Of a DNA stretch of 64,000 nucleotides, positions 47,460-57,077 are shown piece after piece. Under the pieces are notes generated by a model. The model saw only the letters and a program-made list of their open reading frames with translations, was not told the origin of the DNA and did not search any database. Position 1 is the stretch's first letter; each line of letters starts with the position of its first letter. This DNA comes from Spirosoma sp. (GTDB taxonomy: Bacteria; Bacteroidota; Bacteroidia; Cytophagales; Spirosomataceae). The stretch spans positions 496,001 to 560,000 of the forward strand of contig NZ_JAPLET010000030.1 in NCBI RefSeq assembly GCF_026391055.1, in the 5' to 3' direction. A program made the translations under genes and the position numbers.

Positions 47460-47520
47460 AAAGAGACGCTTCTTTTACGGCCTTGAGCATACGCCAAAGC
47501 TATAAGAGAAACGTCTCTTT
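47460..47520. repeat. Second stem-loop adjacent to the first
   Basis: AAAGAGACG (47460-47468) pairs with CGTCTCTTT (47512-47520), and the stem extends inwards past one mismatch by several more pairs. It directly follows the previous hairpin with a 7-bp gap. Confidence 0.6.
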
Positions 47521-47817
47521 GTGCTTACAACATGAAGCAAATACAGATATACCAGTCCTGCAATCCGACTTACACCATACGACTTACCGGGCTAGGATAA
47601 ACTGGAGCTACGGGCTTACAATAGAGTGATAAGCGTTGTATTGACAGGCTATGCATTAGTCTGTAAAGCGTGTAGGGATTGTCACTATCTACGCAGGGCT
47701 CATATTTGGCTTATTTTGAGCCCGCCAACCTGCTAAAAACAGACAACCGAAACGGTACTGTATTTACTTGAAAATAACTGTTATATCGAGTGATTTTCAC
47801 TAAAATCTAACAAGTAT

Positions 47818-47869
47818 AAATATGCGGTAACGCCAGCTATAAACGTCTGACGCTACCGCATATTTTTTT
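47818..47869. terminator. Bidirectional intrinsic terminator near the minus-strand GT4
   Basis: Arms 47818-47834 and 47849-47865 match at 15 of 17 positions around a 14-nt loop, with a T-run on the plus strand (47862-47868) and an A/T-rich end on the minus strand. It ends the 47886-48989 gene and would also stop plus-strand read-through. Confidence 0.7.
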
Positions 47870-47885
47870 AAAAGAAGTACTCTAC

Positions 47886-48989
47886 TTATAAGGACATATA
47901 AGTTGCCAGGATTCGATCAGACCATTCAGCCAAGTCAAACTCTTTGCTCACAAATTCCTTTCGGGCAATTGCCTGCCGTTGTTTCATATCTTCATTCATC
48001 GAAAGTACCTCTATTAATGCTCGTTTTAAGCTAGAGGCATCCTGAGGCAAAAAATGAGTGATATAAGGAATATTTAATGACGTATGGCCGGGTATATCAC
48101 TGGCAATAATTGGAACCTGACAGTATGCTGCTTCTATTAACGAATAGCATAATCCTTCTGCTCTACTGGATGATATAAAAATATCGCTGGAACGATAATA
48201 CGTTGCAATATCATCTCTAGCCTCTACTAAAAAAAGCCAATCAGGTATCTCACCAAATTTTTCAATTATTTTAGAAGAGATAAACTCCTTATTCTTCGAC
48301 AAGCTTATCAATAAACAAACTTCATAATTTTCCTTTCTTAGCTCATCTATAGCTTCGATGGCGATATCAACGCCTTTACGGTAATAATCAAAGCCAAAAA
48401 GCAAGAATCTCTTTGTACCTTCTGGCAAACTAGCATTTGTTAAAATTGTGTAACTCTCTAACCGTTGAAAGTCGATAGCATTGGGAACAGACGAAACCTG
48501 TGCTTTACTTATACGAAACTCCTGCGAATAATGATCAGCAACAGATTGGCCACACCCAATATAAAAATCTATTCTTGAAGATGCTCTTTTAAGAAACTCT
48601 ACTACATAATTACTCGGCTTATAGTGATTATGCAAATGTCTAACAATAAATATTTTTCTATTAAATAAATATCTTACAAGATTAAAATACATGTGAATTT
48701 TGCTATCTGTAAAATGTGTATGTATAATCTTGATGTTAAATTTTTTCAGCAAAGACATAATCGTTACAATATCCCTGAAGAAATTATCTGACAAGAAAAA
48801 CACGTCCTTATTACTGTCAATTAGTTCCTGTGCCCAGGAGCGGTTCGCAACTTTCTTAGGAAAAAGATAAACCATTTTCAATCCCTCAACGCTTAATGTT
48901 TCTTCAAGATTTGTTAAAGATCTGATGAAGTTACCGGCGTATGGCGCATTGTAGTTCATGAATTGAAGAACATTACCTAAATCTTTCAT
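47886..48989 (-). CDS. GT4 glycosyltransferase, AT-rich
   Basis: 367 aa with GT-B fold: N-terminal FMNYNAPYAGNFIRSL, IHTHFTDSKIHMYFNL in the first domain, donor domain from KRFLLFGFDYYRKGVD and the EX7E-like SSRAEGLCYSLIEAAYCQVP (about 276-286). The gene is visibly more AT-rich than the upstream plus-strand operon. It stands alone on the minus strand, separated by a 950-bp gap from the lyase gene. Donor and acceptor unknown; likely part of the same exopolysaccharide system. Confidence 0.9.
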   Translation of the reverse strand: MKDLGNVLQFMNYNAPYAGNFIRSLTNLEETLSVEGLKMVYLFPKKVANRSWAQELIDSNKDVFFLSDNFFRDIVTIMSLLKKFNIKIIHTHFTDSKIHMYFNLVRYLFNRKIFIVRHLHNHYKPSNYVVEFLKRASSRIDFYIGCGQSVADHYSQEFRISKAQVSSVPNAIDFQRLESYTILTNASLPEGTKRFLLFGFDYYRKGVDIAIEAIDELRKENYEVCLLISLSKNKEFISSKIIEKFGEIPDWLFLVEARDDIATYYRSSDIFISSSRAEGLCYSLIEAAYCQVPIIASDIPGHTSLNIPYITHFLPQDASSLKRALIEVLSMNEDMKQRQAIARKEFVSKEFDLAEWSDRILATYMSL

Positions 48990-49938
48990 TTTTTACGGTT
49001 TTACAAGTTATAAATATTGTGTTCCAAACAGTTACAAATCTTTTGATACCGACTATCCATCACAGTTTAGCATTCTAAATTCAAACCGGTAAGCCATAAT
49101 AATTTCTCAATACCAGACTTTTCTCTATATCAACAACCTGGCCGTATACTAATGACATAATCAATCTTCTTTTCAATGAAAAGTGCTGGTTACATTTATT
49201 CTCAAAGGACTTATAACAGAGTCCCTCACTTGTATAAACAGTTGAATTGAGAGCGTAATGGCTTGAATAAAGTGATCTATATAAGCAAGTTTTATAAGTC
49301 GCAAAATAGCTTCTTTGAAGAAACTATTTAGTTATCGAAAATCAAATACTGTAAACTCGACGTTAAAGTAATATGGTTTTTTCTAAATTCTATATTTGCG
49401 TAAACTATAAATAAATAAATCGGGATAAAACTTTCTATTATGCAATTTGAACTAAATAATTATCATTTTTTTTAACTCAAAAAAACCAATAAACATCTAT
49501 TAATATTATCAATTATATCAGAATTATTTTTTAATCTCGCTCAATAATATTCCACAATCTATACGCACATAACTAACAATAAATCAACATATTAATATTT
49601 GAACAATGAAAATTAGTTGGCGCCATTTATATTATTACCTCAAAAAAAATACCACCAAATTGTCTATTTACATCGCTGGTGGCTCCTTATGTATTTTATC
49701 TTTCTGAGAAAAAAAAAGCCATTATTCGCAGTTTAATTATGGCCAAACTTTTAAATATTTACTTGATAGAATAAGTATTTATTTCAATACATATTAGACG
49801 TATACGATTGGCAATACGTATTCTGTAACCCAGTTATTTCTGGGTTACAGAATACGTATTGGACAGAAGGGCATTGGTCATCCAGCCCCAGTTATGCTGC
49901 GAACAAAGGCCGGTTTATCGAGAAGAAAGCAATATTAA
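48990..49938. other. AT-rich gap between GT4 and lyase genes
   Basis: About 950 bp of very AT-rich DNA. It contains a 33-codon frame (49606-49707; MKISWRHLYYYLKKN start, hydrophobic end) that I cannot support as a gene, and a perfect 22-bp inverted repeat at its right end. It may be decayed DNA from an old insertion or rearrangement. Confidence 0.45.
49812..49861. repeat. Perfect 22-bp inverted repeat after the lyase gene
   Basis: Arms 49812-49833 and 49840-49861 are fully complementary with a 6-nt loop (TTATTT). On the minus strand it lies 78 bp after the lyase stop codon. No long T-run; likely transcript end structure. Confidence 0.8.
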
Positions 49939-50898
49939 TTAATCATGAGTCCGGGCAGAGTTGTCGTCGCGACCAGGCTTTACCGCGTCATAACCGGCGA
50001 TAGCATTGCCAATACGCATCTCATCATAGTAAATGACCTTTTCGGCATACTTCGACTTGCCTGTCCAGCAGTAAAGACCCGCTTTCCAGAAAGGTTTAAG
50101 TTCCTGCATGTAGCCAATCTGGATACCTTGCTCGTTAATTTTTAACTCACCATTCTGCCATACCTGCAAAATACCCTTATATCCGATTGGGTCCCATTTG
50201 ATATGAACAACGTAGTCAACCCACTTATCAAAAATAGCGGCTCCTAAATCTTTGTATACCTGACTTGTCGGCCCTTGCATCGACCTCACAATGGGCTTGT
50301 TCATGGCCCTATAAACCAGTTGCAGTTTGTTGCCGGGTTCTACTGAAATTGCAACAGGTGGAACCGTGTCTTCGAAACCCGGATCAGGCTGGCCGTGCCA
50401 CTGAGTCACAATGACAGTTTGATCGTCATCAGCCATTGACGATGACGGCATATAGCTGCTATACCCATACCAACGCTCGGTTTCGCCATTATCCAAAGGT
50501 TTACTGGACAATTCCGAATGCTTCATCTTATTTGTTCCATCAACCTGACTTAGCATCCAGGATATACGAAGTGATTTCTTGCCCGACCGTTTGATTTCTT
50601 TAGTAATTAGTCCGGCCGTAGGTGTCCAGAAATTGGGCCGCCAGAATGACGCTATGTTGTCATTTTCAAAATTGTCTTTAAATAGGATGCTGGCTTCCTC
50701 ACGCGCAGCGGAGTGAGTTTCCGGCGGGGCTGCTGTATCGATTGGCGTACAGCTTGTCAAATTGACTAGTAAGGAGAATACGGTAGTAAGCATAACAGCA
50801 AAAACAGAGCGACTGGTCGTATTAACATACTGTTTTTCACTAGCTGTTGTTGTGCGCAGGGCATTAAAATCTAGTTTAGATTTATAGTCTTGTTTCAT
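49939..50898 (-). CDS. Polysaccharide lyase of the PF14099 (heparin lyase I-like) type, lipoprotein
   Basis: About 319 aa from ATG 50898; a further ATG lies at 50922. An N-terminal basic stretch leads to a hydrophobic helix and lipobox LTSC (about 54), suggesting a lipoprotein. The jelly-roll lyase pattern includes ERWYGYSSYMPSS, VIVTQWHGQPDPG, IFDKWVDYVVHIKWDP and FWKAGLYCWTGKSKYAEKV. PF14099-type enzymes cleave acidic polysaccharides by elimination. It lies between exopolysaccharide genes, so it may trim or release the polymer made by this locus. Substrate not determined. Confidence 0.82.
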   Translation of the reverse strand: MKQDYKSKLDFNALRTTTASEKQYVNTTSRSVFAVMLTTVFSLLVNLTSCTPIDTAAPPETHSAAREEASILFKDNFENDNIASFWRPNFWTPTAGLITKEIKRSGKKSLRISWMLSQVDGTNKMKHSELSSKPLDNGETERWYGYSSYMPSSSMADDDQTVIVTQWHGQPDPGFEDTVPPVAISVEPGNKLQLVYRAMNKPIVRSMQGPTSQVYKDLGAAIFDKWVDYVVHIKWDPIGYKGILQVWQNGELKINEQGIQIGYMQELKPFWKAGLYCWTGKSKYAEKVIYYDEMRIGNAIAGYDAVKPGRDDNSARTHD

Positions 50899-51539
50899 AT
50901 AAGATATGCCATTAGAGATCATTCATGGCGAGCTATGCTCCACGCATATCCGGGAAATACATCTGATTATCAGGCAGCCTTATTCTGCTCTGTGGTTTGT
51001 AACGAAGTCCCTAGCTGTAATTCGAACCACTGGACGGGATACGAGCGCGTCTAAACGCTTTGTTTACCAGACTTGGCCCTGATTCTATTACTTTATAGGT
51101 CGTTATTATCCGAAGTATGCCATGGCTTTGATCGTTATTGGGTTTAGATGATCAAATATTACTTCGGCCCGGAGAGGGGGTATTGTCTATTAGATGAGTT
51201 GTTGATTTCGCCAGTTTTTAGGTAGGAAATTGCCGATTTTCATTACCTGGCCCAACCCCCTTTATTGTACTTATATAAGATTCAGAAAGCGAAATCTGAT
51301 TACTTTTATTATGATTAACCTATAGGAAAACAAAAATCATTAACTATAAACAACTGATTTACAATATTATATATAATAAGGGTAGTAAATATATATAAAT
51401 AAACTAATGAGAAGTATAAAATATTATATCAAGAGAATTTATAACTAAAATTATATTTTTCCAATACAACAAAAACCATAACTTACAGAAACAGTAGAAA
51501 TACACCACTTTTAATTAATGTTTACAGCTGAATGAAAAC

Positions 51540-51576
51540 AAAAAAAGGTTGGCTTAGCCCGTAGCTAAACCAACCT
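51540..51576 (-). terminator. Intrinsic terminator of the exopolysaccharide operon
   Basis: A 13-bp stem with one mismatch (51546-51558 with 51564-51576) with a 5-nt loop is followed on the minus strand by seven Ts. It lies about 90 bp after the acyltransferase stop (51665), so it ends the long minus-strand operon. Confidence 0.88.
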
Positions 51577-51593
51577 CTTAGTAGGTGAAAAAG

Positions 51594-51645
51594 TAAAGTC
51601 AGTATGTAAAGAAGCGTCATGACGCTTCTTTACATACTGACTTTA
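51594..51645. repeat. Perfect 52-bp palindrome
   Basis: Left arm 51594-51619 and right arm 51620-51645 are fully complementary with no spacer (centre TCATGA). On the minus strand it lies 20 bp after the acyltransferase stop and precedes the intrinsic terminator. An exact palindrome of this length is unusual. Confidence 0.9.
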
Positions 51646-51664
51646 TATCAGGTAATGAATACGA

Positions 51665-52810
51665 TTATTCGAGCGTAAGCACTGGTTTCGTTTTAGGAGT
51701 GAATTCGGCCTTTTTAGGCTCATCAAATACTGTAGAGCCAAACCGTTTCCGTAAGCCAGCAGTAGGCTTCTCTACATAGTAATAACTAAGCAGGCTAAGT
51801 ACCAGGCCCAATGGTACCGCCGTTAACAACCAAGGCGCGGTTAATCGCGGACCACCTACCAGATTTTCGGCAACGCTCATGCCCACCCAGTGGAACAGAT
51901 AGAGTGAATAACTGAGTTTTCCAACCATCACCAGCCACTTTGTACTCAGCAGACGTACTAACCACTGATAAGAACTGGCATATACGGTGGCTGGTAATAT
52001 GACACAAAGAGCCAAACCCTGAAGCGAATAACGCCAGGTTTCACGAAAAACAGGGTCGCGATATAGGAATGAAAAAAACAAAAGAGCAACGGCTGCGATA
52101 AACACGGCTGGATGACTGGCTCGGCGTATAAAATACCCCGCCCTATCTATATGCATGATCAAACTCATAAGGCAGCCAAACATAATAGCGTCGAGCCGGG
52201 TATCTGTCAGGTAATAAATCCGGGCTACCGATTCATGCGTGATTCCCTGCGTTAGCACAATGTTCATACGTAAGGCGAAAGCAGCTACTATAATCCCTAC
52301 CATTATCAGTATCAATACATTAATACGACGGTAAAGCGCCATAAATAACAGGGGGAAAAACAGGTAAAAATGCTCTTCAACGGCTAAAGACCAGGTGATA
52401 TTAAAAATCCGATTACAATTATCAGGGATTATATCATGGTAGATCATATAGTAATTGCGGTAATAAAACAACGTTGACAGCACCTCCCCTAGTTGAAATC
52501 CGCACCCCATAACCATGGTAAAAGCAATGGCCAAAGTCACCATGACCAGCAGTGCCGGGTAAAGACGAAGAACACGTCGCAGATAAAAACTACCCAAGCC
52601 AATGTGTCCACTTGTCTCATATTCTGCAATTAATAGACGAGTAATCAAAAAACCACTGATAAAAAAGAAGAGTGTAACCCCAAAGCCACCAGGAATCAAA
52701 TGCCCAAGCCCCCAATGACTAATAACAACCATCATGATAGCGATTCCCCGAAAACCATCCAGAGATGCTATATAGCCTTTACCGGCAAGAGAAGTTTCAT
52801 TTTGTTTCAT
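51665..52810 (-). CDS. Acyltransferase 3 family membrane protein
   Basis: 381 aa with about ten membrane helices. The N-terminus has the family signature YIASLDGFRGIAIMMVVISH (catalytic His about 31) followed by FFFISGFLITRLL. The middle includes NITWSLAVEEHFYLFFPLLF. These enzymes O-acetylate or succinylate polysaccharides using acyl-CoA. The gene is last in the Wzy-type operon (16 bp after GT4), so it should decorate the repeat unit or polymer. Acyl group unknown. Confidence 0.92.
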   Translation of the reverse strand: MKQNETSLAGKGYIASLDGFRGIAIMMVVISHWGLGHLIPGGFGVTLFFFISGFLITRLLIAEYETSGHIGLGSFYLRRVLRLYPALLVMVTLAIAFTMVMGCGFQLGEVLSTLFYYRNYYMIYHDIIPDNCNRIFNITWSLAVEEHFYLFFPLLFMALYRRINVLILIMVGIIVAAFALRMNIVLTQGITHESVARIYYLTDTRLDAIMFGCLMSLIMHIDRAGYFIRRASHPAVFIAAVALLFFSFLYRDPVFRETWRYSLQGLALCVILPATVYASSYQWLVRLLSTKWLVMVGKLSYSLYLFHWVGMSVAENLVGGPRLTAPWLLTAVPLGLVLSLLSYYYVEKPTAGLRKRFGSTVFDEPKKAEFTPKTKPVLTLE

Positions 52811-52825
52811 ACGAGTAGTTTCTGT

Positions 52826-53959
52826 TTAGGCTGCTTTTGCCAAGAGAGATTGATAAAAAGTACTTAGTACGGGAAGAACCGTTTCGGGCAGGTATTGACG
52901 AACAAGCTGAAGAGATTCATAACCCATTGTCGGCGCTAGCTCAGGCTGGGTAACAAATTCCATTAAACTATTGTACAGAGCTTGCTTATCTCCCGGATTA
53001 ACTAAAAAACCGTTGTCTCCATGATGGACGACTTCCGCCGTTCCGCCAACCGGTGTTGATATAATAGGAAGACCATAACTCATTGCCTCCAAAATAGAGA
53101 TCGGCAAACCTTCATTATAAGAGGGAAGAATATAGACGTCGCTTGTGCTGAGAAGTTCGTGCTTTTGGGCACCAGATACCCAGCCTTCGAACTGTACCAT
53201 ACTCGTTAACTTGTGTTCACCTATGTAGTCTTGCAGACGTTTGGTCTCCCCATTACCGCCGATTCGTAAAACCAAACGTCCCTCAAACACATCCCGATGC
53301 CGGGCCAGCACATCGAGCAAGTCAAAAATCCCTTTCCGTTGACCAATAGCTCCCAAAAAAAGCACGCGCAAACGAACATCAGCCTCTTTATTAATTAGAG
53401 GTAAATGATTCGAGCTAGGCTGGTGGATAACATTATTAAGAATTTCGATTCGGCGTAATTTAAAATTTTGCAGAAAAAACTCTCTCCAGTATACTGATAG
53501 CCCAATAATCAAATCTGATTTTTCAACAAGGCGTGAGATAAAGTATTTAGAAACAGGATCACTATTCCTATAGAAGTCTTCGAAGCGTGAACCATGCATG
53601 TGATAAATTATCTTTTTACCAAATCCATATCTGGCAGTAAAGAACAAGAGCAGCTTCCGATAAAAACTACCGTGCGACGATGCCTGAATATGTACAATCT
53701 CAATATCCTTGTCCTGTAATAGCGTGGTCACAAAACGTATATACTGAACGATAAAAAAGGGTATTAAGCGCCACTTATTTTTAAAAGGCTTATGTGTTGT
53801 TATAAACTTATATACCGAAAAATGACGTGCATATACGTTCATAACACTACCAATTCCACCTCTAAAATCAATGTGATCAGGGCCTACTGTTATAACCTTT
53901 CTTGCTATAGATAAAGGGACATAAATGTCATCTACTTTTGCGGCTGATGAGTTTACCAT
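52826..53959 (-). CDS. GT4 family glycosyltransferase
   Basis: 377 aa from ATG 53959; a TTG at 53977 also fits the frame. GT-B fold with IEIVHIQASSHGSFYRKL, donor domain starting RVLFLGAIGQRKGIFDLL, and the EX7E motif LPSYNEGLPISILEAMSYGL (Glu about 289 and 297) binding the nucleotide sugar. It lies between another GT4 and acyltransferase 3 and is less AT-rich than the upstream genes. It adds one sugar of the repeat unit; identity unknown. Confidence 0.93.
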   Translation of the reverse strand: MVNSSAAKVDDIYVPLSIARKVITVGPDHIDFRGGIGSVMNVYARHFSVYKFITTHKPFKNKWRLIPFFIVQYIRFVTTLLQDKDIEIVHIQASSHGSFYRKLLLFFTARYGFGKKIIYHMHGSRFEDFYRNSDPVSKYFISRLVEKSDLIIGLSVYWREFFLQNFKLRRIEILNNVIHQPSSNHLPLINKEADVRLRVLFLGAIGQRKGIFDLLDVLARHRDVFEGRLVLRIGGNGETKRLQDYIGEHKLTSMVQFEGWVSGAQKHELLSTSDVYILPSYNEGLPISILEAMSYGLPIISTPVGGTAEVVHHGDNGFLVNPGDKQALYNSLMEFVTQPELAPTMGYESLQLVRQYLPETVLPVLSTFYQSLLAKAA

Positions 53960-54144
53960 AGTATAATCTATTTTCAAATTAAAAAGAGGATCTCAATTAA
54001 CTCATGTGTTGAACTAAAAAATAAACATCAATTTCGATATGTCAAAAAATGATAATGGGTATGTGAATAGTTTATGCTTAAAGATTTACTATTGTAGACA
54101 ACAAAAATTAAAAGGTGTTTCGTTATATATCTGTAGGAGAAAAC

Positions 54145-55212
54145 TTAACACTCTGCCAGTTCTTTATACTGCTGAAAAATATCAGAACTTTTTAGCTTTA
54201 ACTTTTCTCGATTAGACTCTATGACTATCTCTTTGTTTATATACCTTTCGATCAAATTTACAATATCCCTCACTTTACCCGTTGGCTCGAAATAGTGAAC
54301 ATTAGGTTGGTCAGCATCTATCAATTCAGAATAACCAGACCGAATATCGCTTAGTATCATAGGGATTCCCGCATTGAATACTTCAAGAACACTATTACCT
54401 AAACCCTCCCATAAAGGCAGATGAATAAAAAGATTCATCTGCTTTATATACGAGTAATAAGACAACTGAAAGCCATGAATCTCAATAAGAGAAGGTTTGC
54501 ATTTCTCTTTTAGCGCATTCAACAAAGAGACCTGTTCACCTTCTCCAAAAAAGTGAAATTTAATCTTGTATGGCTTATGAGAAAATGTCTCTATTATTTC
54601 AACAATTGTTGGTATGTTTTTTTGCGCTGAAAGCCTGGACACCAAGCCAATGTGAAAAAAATCATCCTCTAAAACAGCAGATGATAAGTCGTCAACTATA
54701 ACAAGTGGGTTATATATAACATTTATCTTTTCAGAAGGCAAACCAGTATAATTCAAGAGATCAGATTTTACAATATTGGATATAGCTATGCATCTATGCG
54801 CAAATCCATATACATACTTTATCAATGACAGGGTAATTGAATCTTTTGTCTTCCGGTTACTCTTTTTAAACTCACTTATAGTATTTGCCTCACGGATTAT
54901 CACCTTAATAGCAAGCAACTTACCAATTAAAATAGATGTGAGATTTGCATTCAATAAGGTAGAATAAAGGACATCTACCCTATTTTTTCTAAGATACATA
55001 AATAAAGGTATTACAGAAGCAATAGACCTTTCTTTACCCAAAACAACGATCTTTACCTTTGGGTCAACCATAGACATATATGGTCCTCTATTACGAGATA
55101 ATATTAAGTATACATCATGCGAGGTTGTTTGACAAAGGTGGTTAATAAAACCAACCATCATTTTCTCAGCACCACCGCTATTTAAATCTCTTAAGAATAC
55201 AGCGATTTTCAT
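54145..55212 (-). CDS. GT4 family glycosyltransferase, AT-rich
   Basis: 355 aa. The N-terminal motif VFLRDLNSGGAEKMMVGFINHL is the GT4 acceptor-domain start; FHIGLVSRLSAQKNIPTIVE begins the donor domain and HLPLWEGLGNSVLEVFNAGI holds the EX7E motif (about 270-278). Strongly AT-rich coding, in contrast to Wza and Wzc upstream. It begins 19 bp after the Wzy-like gene. Likely a repeat-unit transferase; specificity unknown. Confidence 0.92.
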   Translation of the reverse strand: MKIAVFLRDLNSGGAEKMMVGFINHLCQTTSHDVYLILSRNRGPYMSMVDPKVKIVVLGKERSIASVIPLFMYLRKNRVDVLYSTLLNANLTSILIGKLLAIKVIIREANTISEFKKSNRKTKDSITLSLIKYVYGFAHRCIAISNIVKSDLLNYTGLPSEKINVIYNPLVIVDDLSSAVLEDDFFHIGLVSRLSAQKNIPTIVEIIETFSHKPYKIKFHFFGEGEQVSLLNALKEKCKPSLIEIHGFQLSYYSYIKQMNLFIHLPLWEGLGNSVLEVFNAGIPMILSDIRSGYSELIDADQPNVHYFEPTGKVRDIVNLIERYINKEIVIESNREKLKLKSSDIFQQYKELAEC

Positions 55213-55231
55213 ATTATAGTAAACAGTTATA

Positions 55232-56506
55232 TTAACTATGAAAACTCGTCAATAAAACAGGTATAGGATCCTGTTCGTCAATATCCACCCTTCTTGTTTT
55301 TATGGGCACATTAACACGAACTAATCTGTATTTTCTTTGAGTATTGAAAGCATAAGAGCACAATACAAAAATACTAAGAATGATCGTATTACTCGACAGC
55401 GAGTTGTTCGTAGATGCAATACCAAGTAGAGCAAGAGTAATAATGCTTTTACTTATAGTAGGGTAAGTCGCCAGCAACTTGGCAATAAATTTCACCAGAA
55501 AAAAAATCAATATAGGCGCCACAACTAAGCCGAATCGAATGATCCACCCTATCCAGAAGTTTTCGATGGTAGCTATGCCAATTTCAGATGTAAACTTTTC
55601 AACAGCTTCACTAGAATTTCCCCAGATTAAGTTACTGGAATCAAGCATATCAAAAATATCAAAAACGTTGAGTCTTACGTTTGCACTTTCATCCATATAT
55701 AATTTATTCATTAATCTTTCACCAATGGATGTATACAAAAGTGCATAGCTAACAGCCGTAACGCTGACGACCATGAATAAAACGGTTAATAGTTTTTTAT
55801 GTACTTGTACATTTGAGAACAGATCTTTAAAAAAGTAAATAACTAAAACCAGCGTACAAATAAGAATAGAACTTCTAGAACCAAAGCAAATAATGCTAAA
55901 ATAGCCTAGCATATAATAGGCATACCGCACATGAAGTTTCATTGTTGAAAACAAGATGAAAACCATGATAATAGACGTTATAAACGCATTATTCAGTGGG
56001 TGATCGTGGAGAGCCGTTGATCGAAAGCCAAAAAAATCTAAATTTTCGACATTAGACTCAAAAAAGTGAGCATTTCTTAATCGTTCGACAATAGCAAGTG
56101 AGCTATTTATAAGGAAAAAAGTCAGTAATAACCGCTTAATCTTTAGAACGTTACTAATATCTCTTTCATCTAATGAAATTGAAAATAGTATGGGTAACAG
56201 TATTGTATTTGGTATAAATGAAATTGAAGAAAGTGCATTAAAGAATTTCAACATAGCTAAGAAAAATAGCATAAAAGCTAAAAAATGCACTTCTATCGTT
56301 TTACGTTTATATAGTGTATTAAAATTAGATCTGGCGAGAACAAGAATAAAGACTAGGACCATAGGATAAAGCGCAGGAAACAGCTTCTGCCATGCCGGGG
56401 CCGAATCCTCACCCATCATATACCCTAAAGAGCGTAGTACATTGGTACCTAAAAATAAGGCCATTATAACAGACACCAACAGCAACAACCTAACTAAATT
56501 TCTCAT
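55232..56506 (-). CDS. O-antigen ligase/polymerase family protein (Wzy-like)
   Basis: 424 aa with about eleven membrane helices. A large periplasmic loop and the motif GFRSTALHDHPLNNAF (about 160, with His-Asp-His) resemble the Wzy_C/O-antigen ligase family, where such residues take part in glycan transfer. FGSRSSILICTLVLVIYF and the late STNNSLSSN fit. In an operon with Wzx, Wza and Wzc, a polymerase role is the most likely. It overlaps the acetyltransferase gene by 17 bp. AT-rich. Confidence 0.88.
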   Translation of the reverse strand: MRNLVRLLLLVSVIMALFLGTNVLRSLGYMMGEDSAPAWQKLFPALYPMVLVFILVLARSNFNTLYKRKTIEVHFLAFMLFFLAMLKFFNALSSISFIPNTILLPILFSISLDERDISNVLKIKRLLLTFFLINSSLAIVERLRNAHFFESNVENLDFFGFRSTALHDHPLNNAFITSIIMVFILFSTMKLHVRYAYYMLGYFSIICFGSRSSILICTLVLVIYFFKDLFSNVQVHKKLLTVLFMVVSVTAVSYALLYTSIGERLMNKLYMDESANVRLNVFDIFDMLDSSNLIWGNSSEAVEKFTSEIGIATIENFWIGWIIRFGLVVAPILIFFLVKFIAKLLATYPTISKSIITLALLGIASTNNSLSSNTIILSIFVLCSYAFNTQRKYRLVRVNVPIKTRRVDIDEQDPIPVLLTSFHS

Positions 56507-57053
56507 AAGACATCATCTCTTTTTTAAAGGACTTATCCAACATCTTATTAACCCGGTCGTAATATGAATCCGTTATGTCAATTTCCTTATCAGACGGAAA
56601 ATTACTCAGGGCTCTCTTCTTATAATCGGAGAATCTACCAATAATTCTTGCCGGGTTTCCAGCAACTATGTGATCATCTGGAATTGACTTTGTCACAACC
56701 GACCCAGCACCGATTAGCACATTGTTGCCAACTTTTACACCGGGCAGTATAACACAATCCATTCCTATAAACACGTTATTTCCAATCACCACCCGCTGAT
56801 AATGATAACGCCTTCCTAAGGAGTCCCGTATGAGCCAAGTGCTTCCATCATGTGTAATTATCCGTACCCCATGAGCCACCGTCACTTTATTCCCTATACT
56901 GATAAAGAATGGTTCAGAGCCAAAATCTGTAATATATATCCTACAGTCATCACCTACTTTTACGCCTAAATACCTAGCGTATGCTTCTTTACCTTTTAAA
57001 GTAATAATGATTGCCCTCATTAATACCTTTTTTGCTTTTTTAATAAATAACAT
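56490..57053 (-). CDS. Hexapeptide-repeat O-acetyltransferase
   Basis: 187 aa left-handed beta-helix protein. Hexapeptide turns are seen in VKVGDDCRIYITDFG, ISIGNKVTVAHGVRII and VVIGNNVFIGMDCVILPGVK with VGNNVLIGAGSVVTKSIPDD. The His of the active site probably is the THDG segment, and the C-terminal VAGNPARIIG is typical of the family. It acetylates a sugar hydroxyl. The 17-bp overlap with Wzy suggests tight coupling. No membrane anchor. Confidence 0.92.
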   Translation of the reverse strand: MLFIKKAKKVLMRAIIITLKGKEAYARYLGVKVGDDCRIYITDFGSEPFFISIGNKVTVAHGVRIITHDGSTWLIRDSLGRRYHYQRVVIGNNVFIGMDCVILPGVKVGNNVLIGAGSVVTKSIPDDHIVAGNPARIIGRFSDYKKRALSNFPSDKEIDITDSYYDRVNKMLDKSFKKEMMSYEKFS

Positions 57054-57077
57054 ATCTAGTATAGTTTAGTAAATTTT

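Larger units (their letters stand above)
50923..51664. other. AT-rich gap downstream of the Wzy-type operon
   Basis: About 740 bp containing the operon terminator, the 52-bp palindrome listed separately, and the promoter region of the lyase gene. No credible coding frame. Confidence 0.5.

Noticed and set aside
49606-49707. A 33-codon frame with a hydrophobic end in the AT-rich gap
   Set aside because: Too short for support, with no promoter or hairpin directly after it. It could be a decayed gene start, but nothing shows translation.
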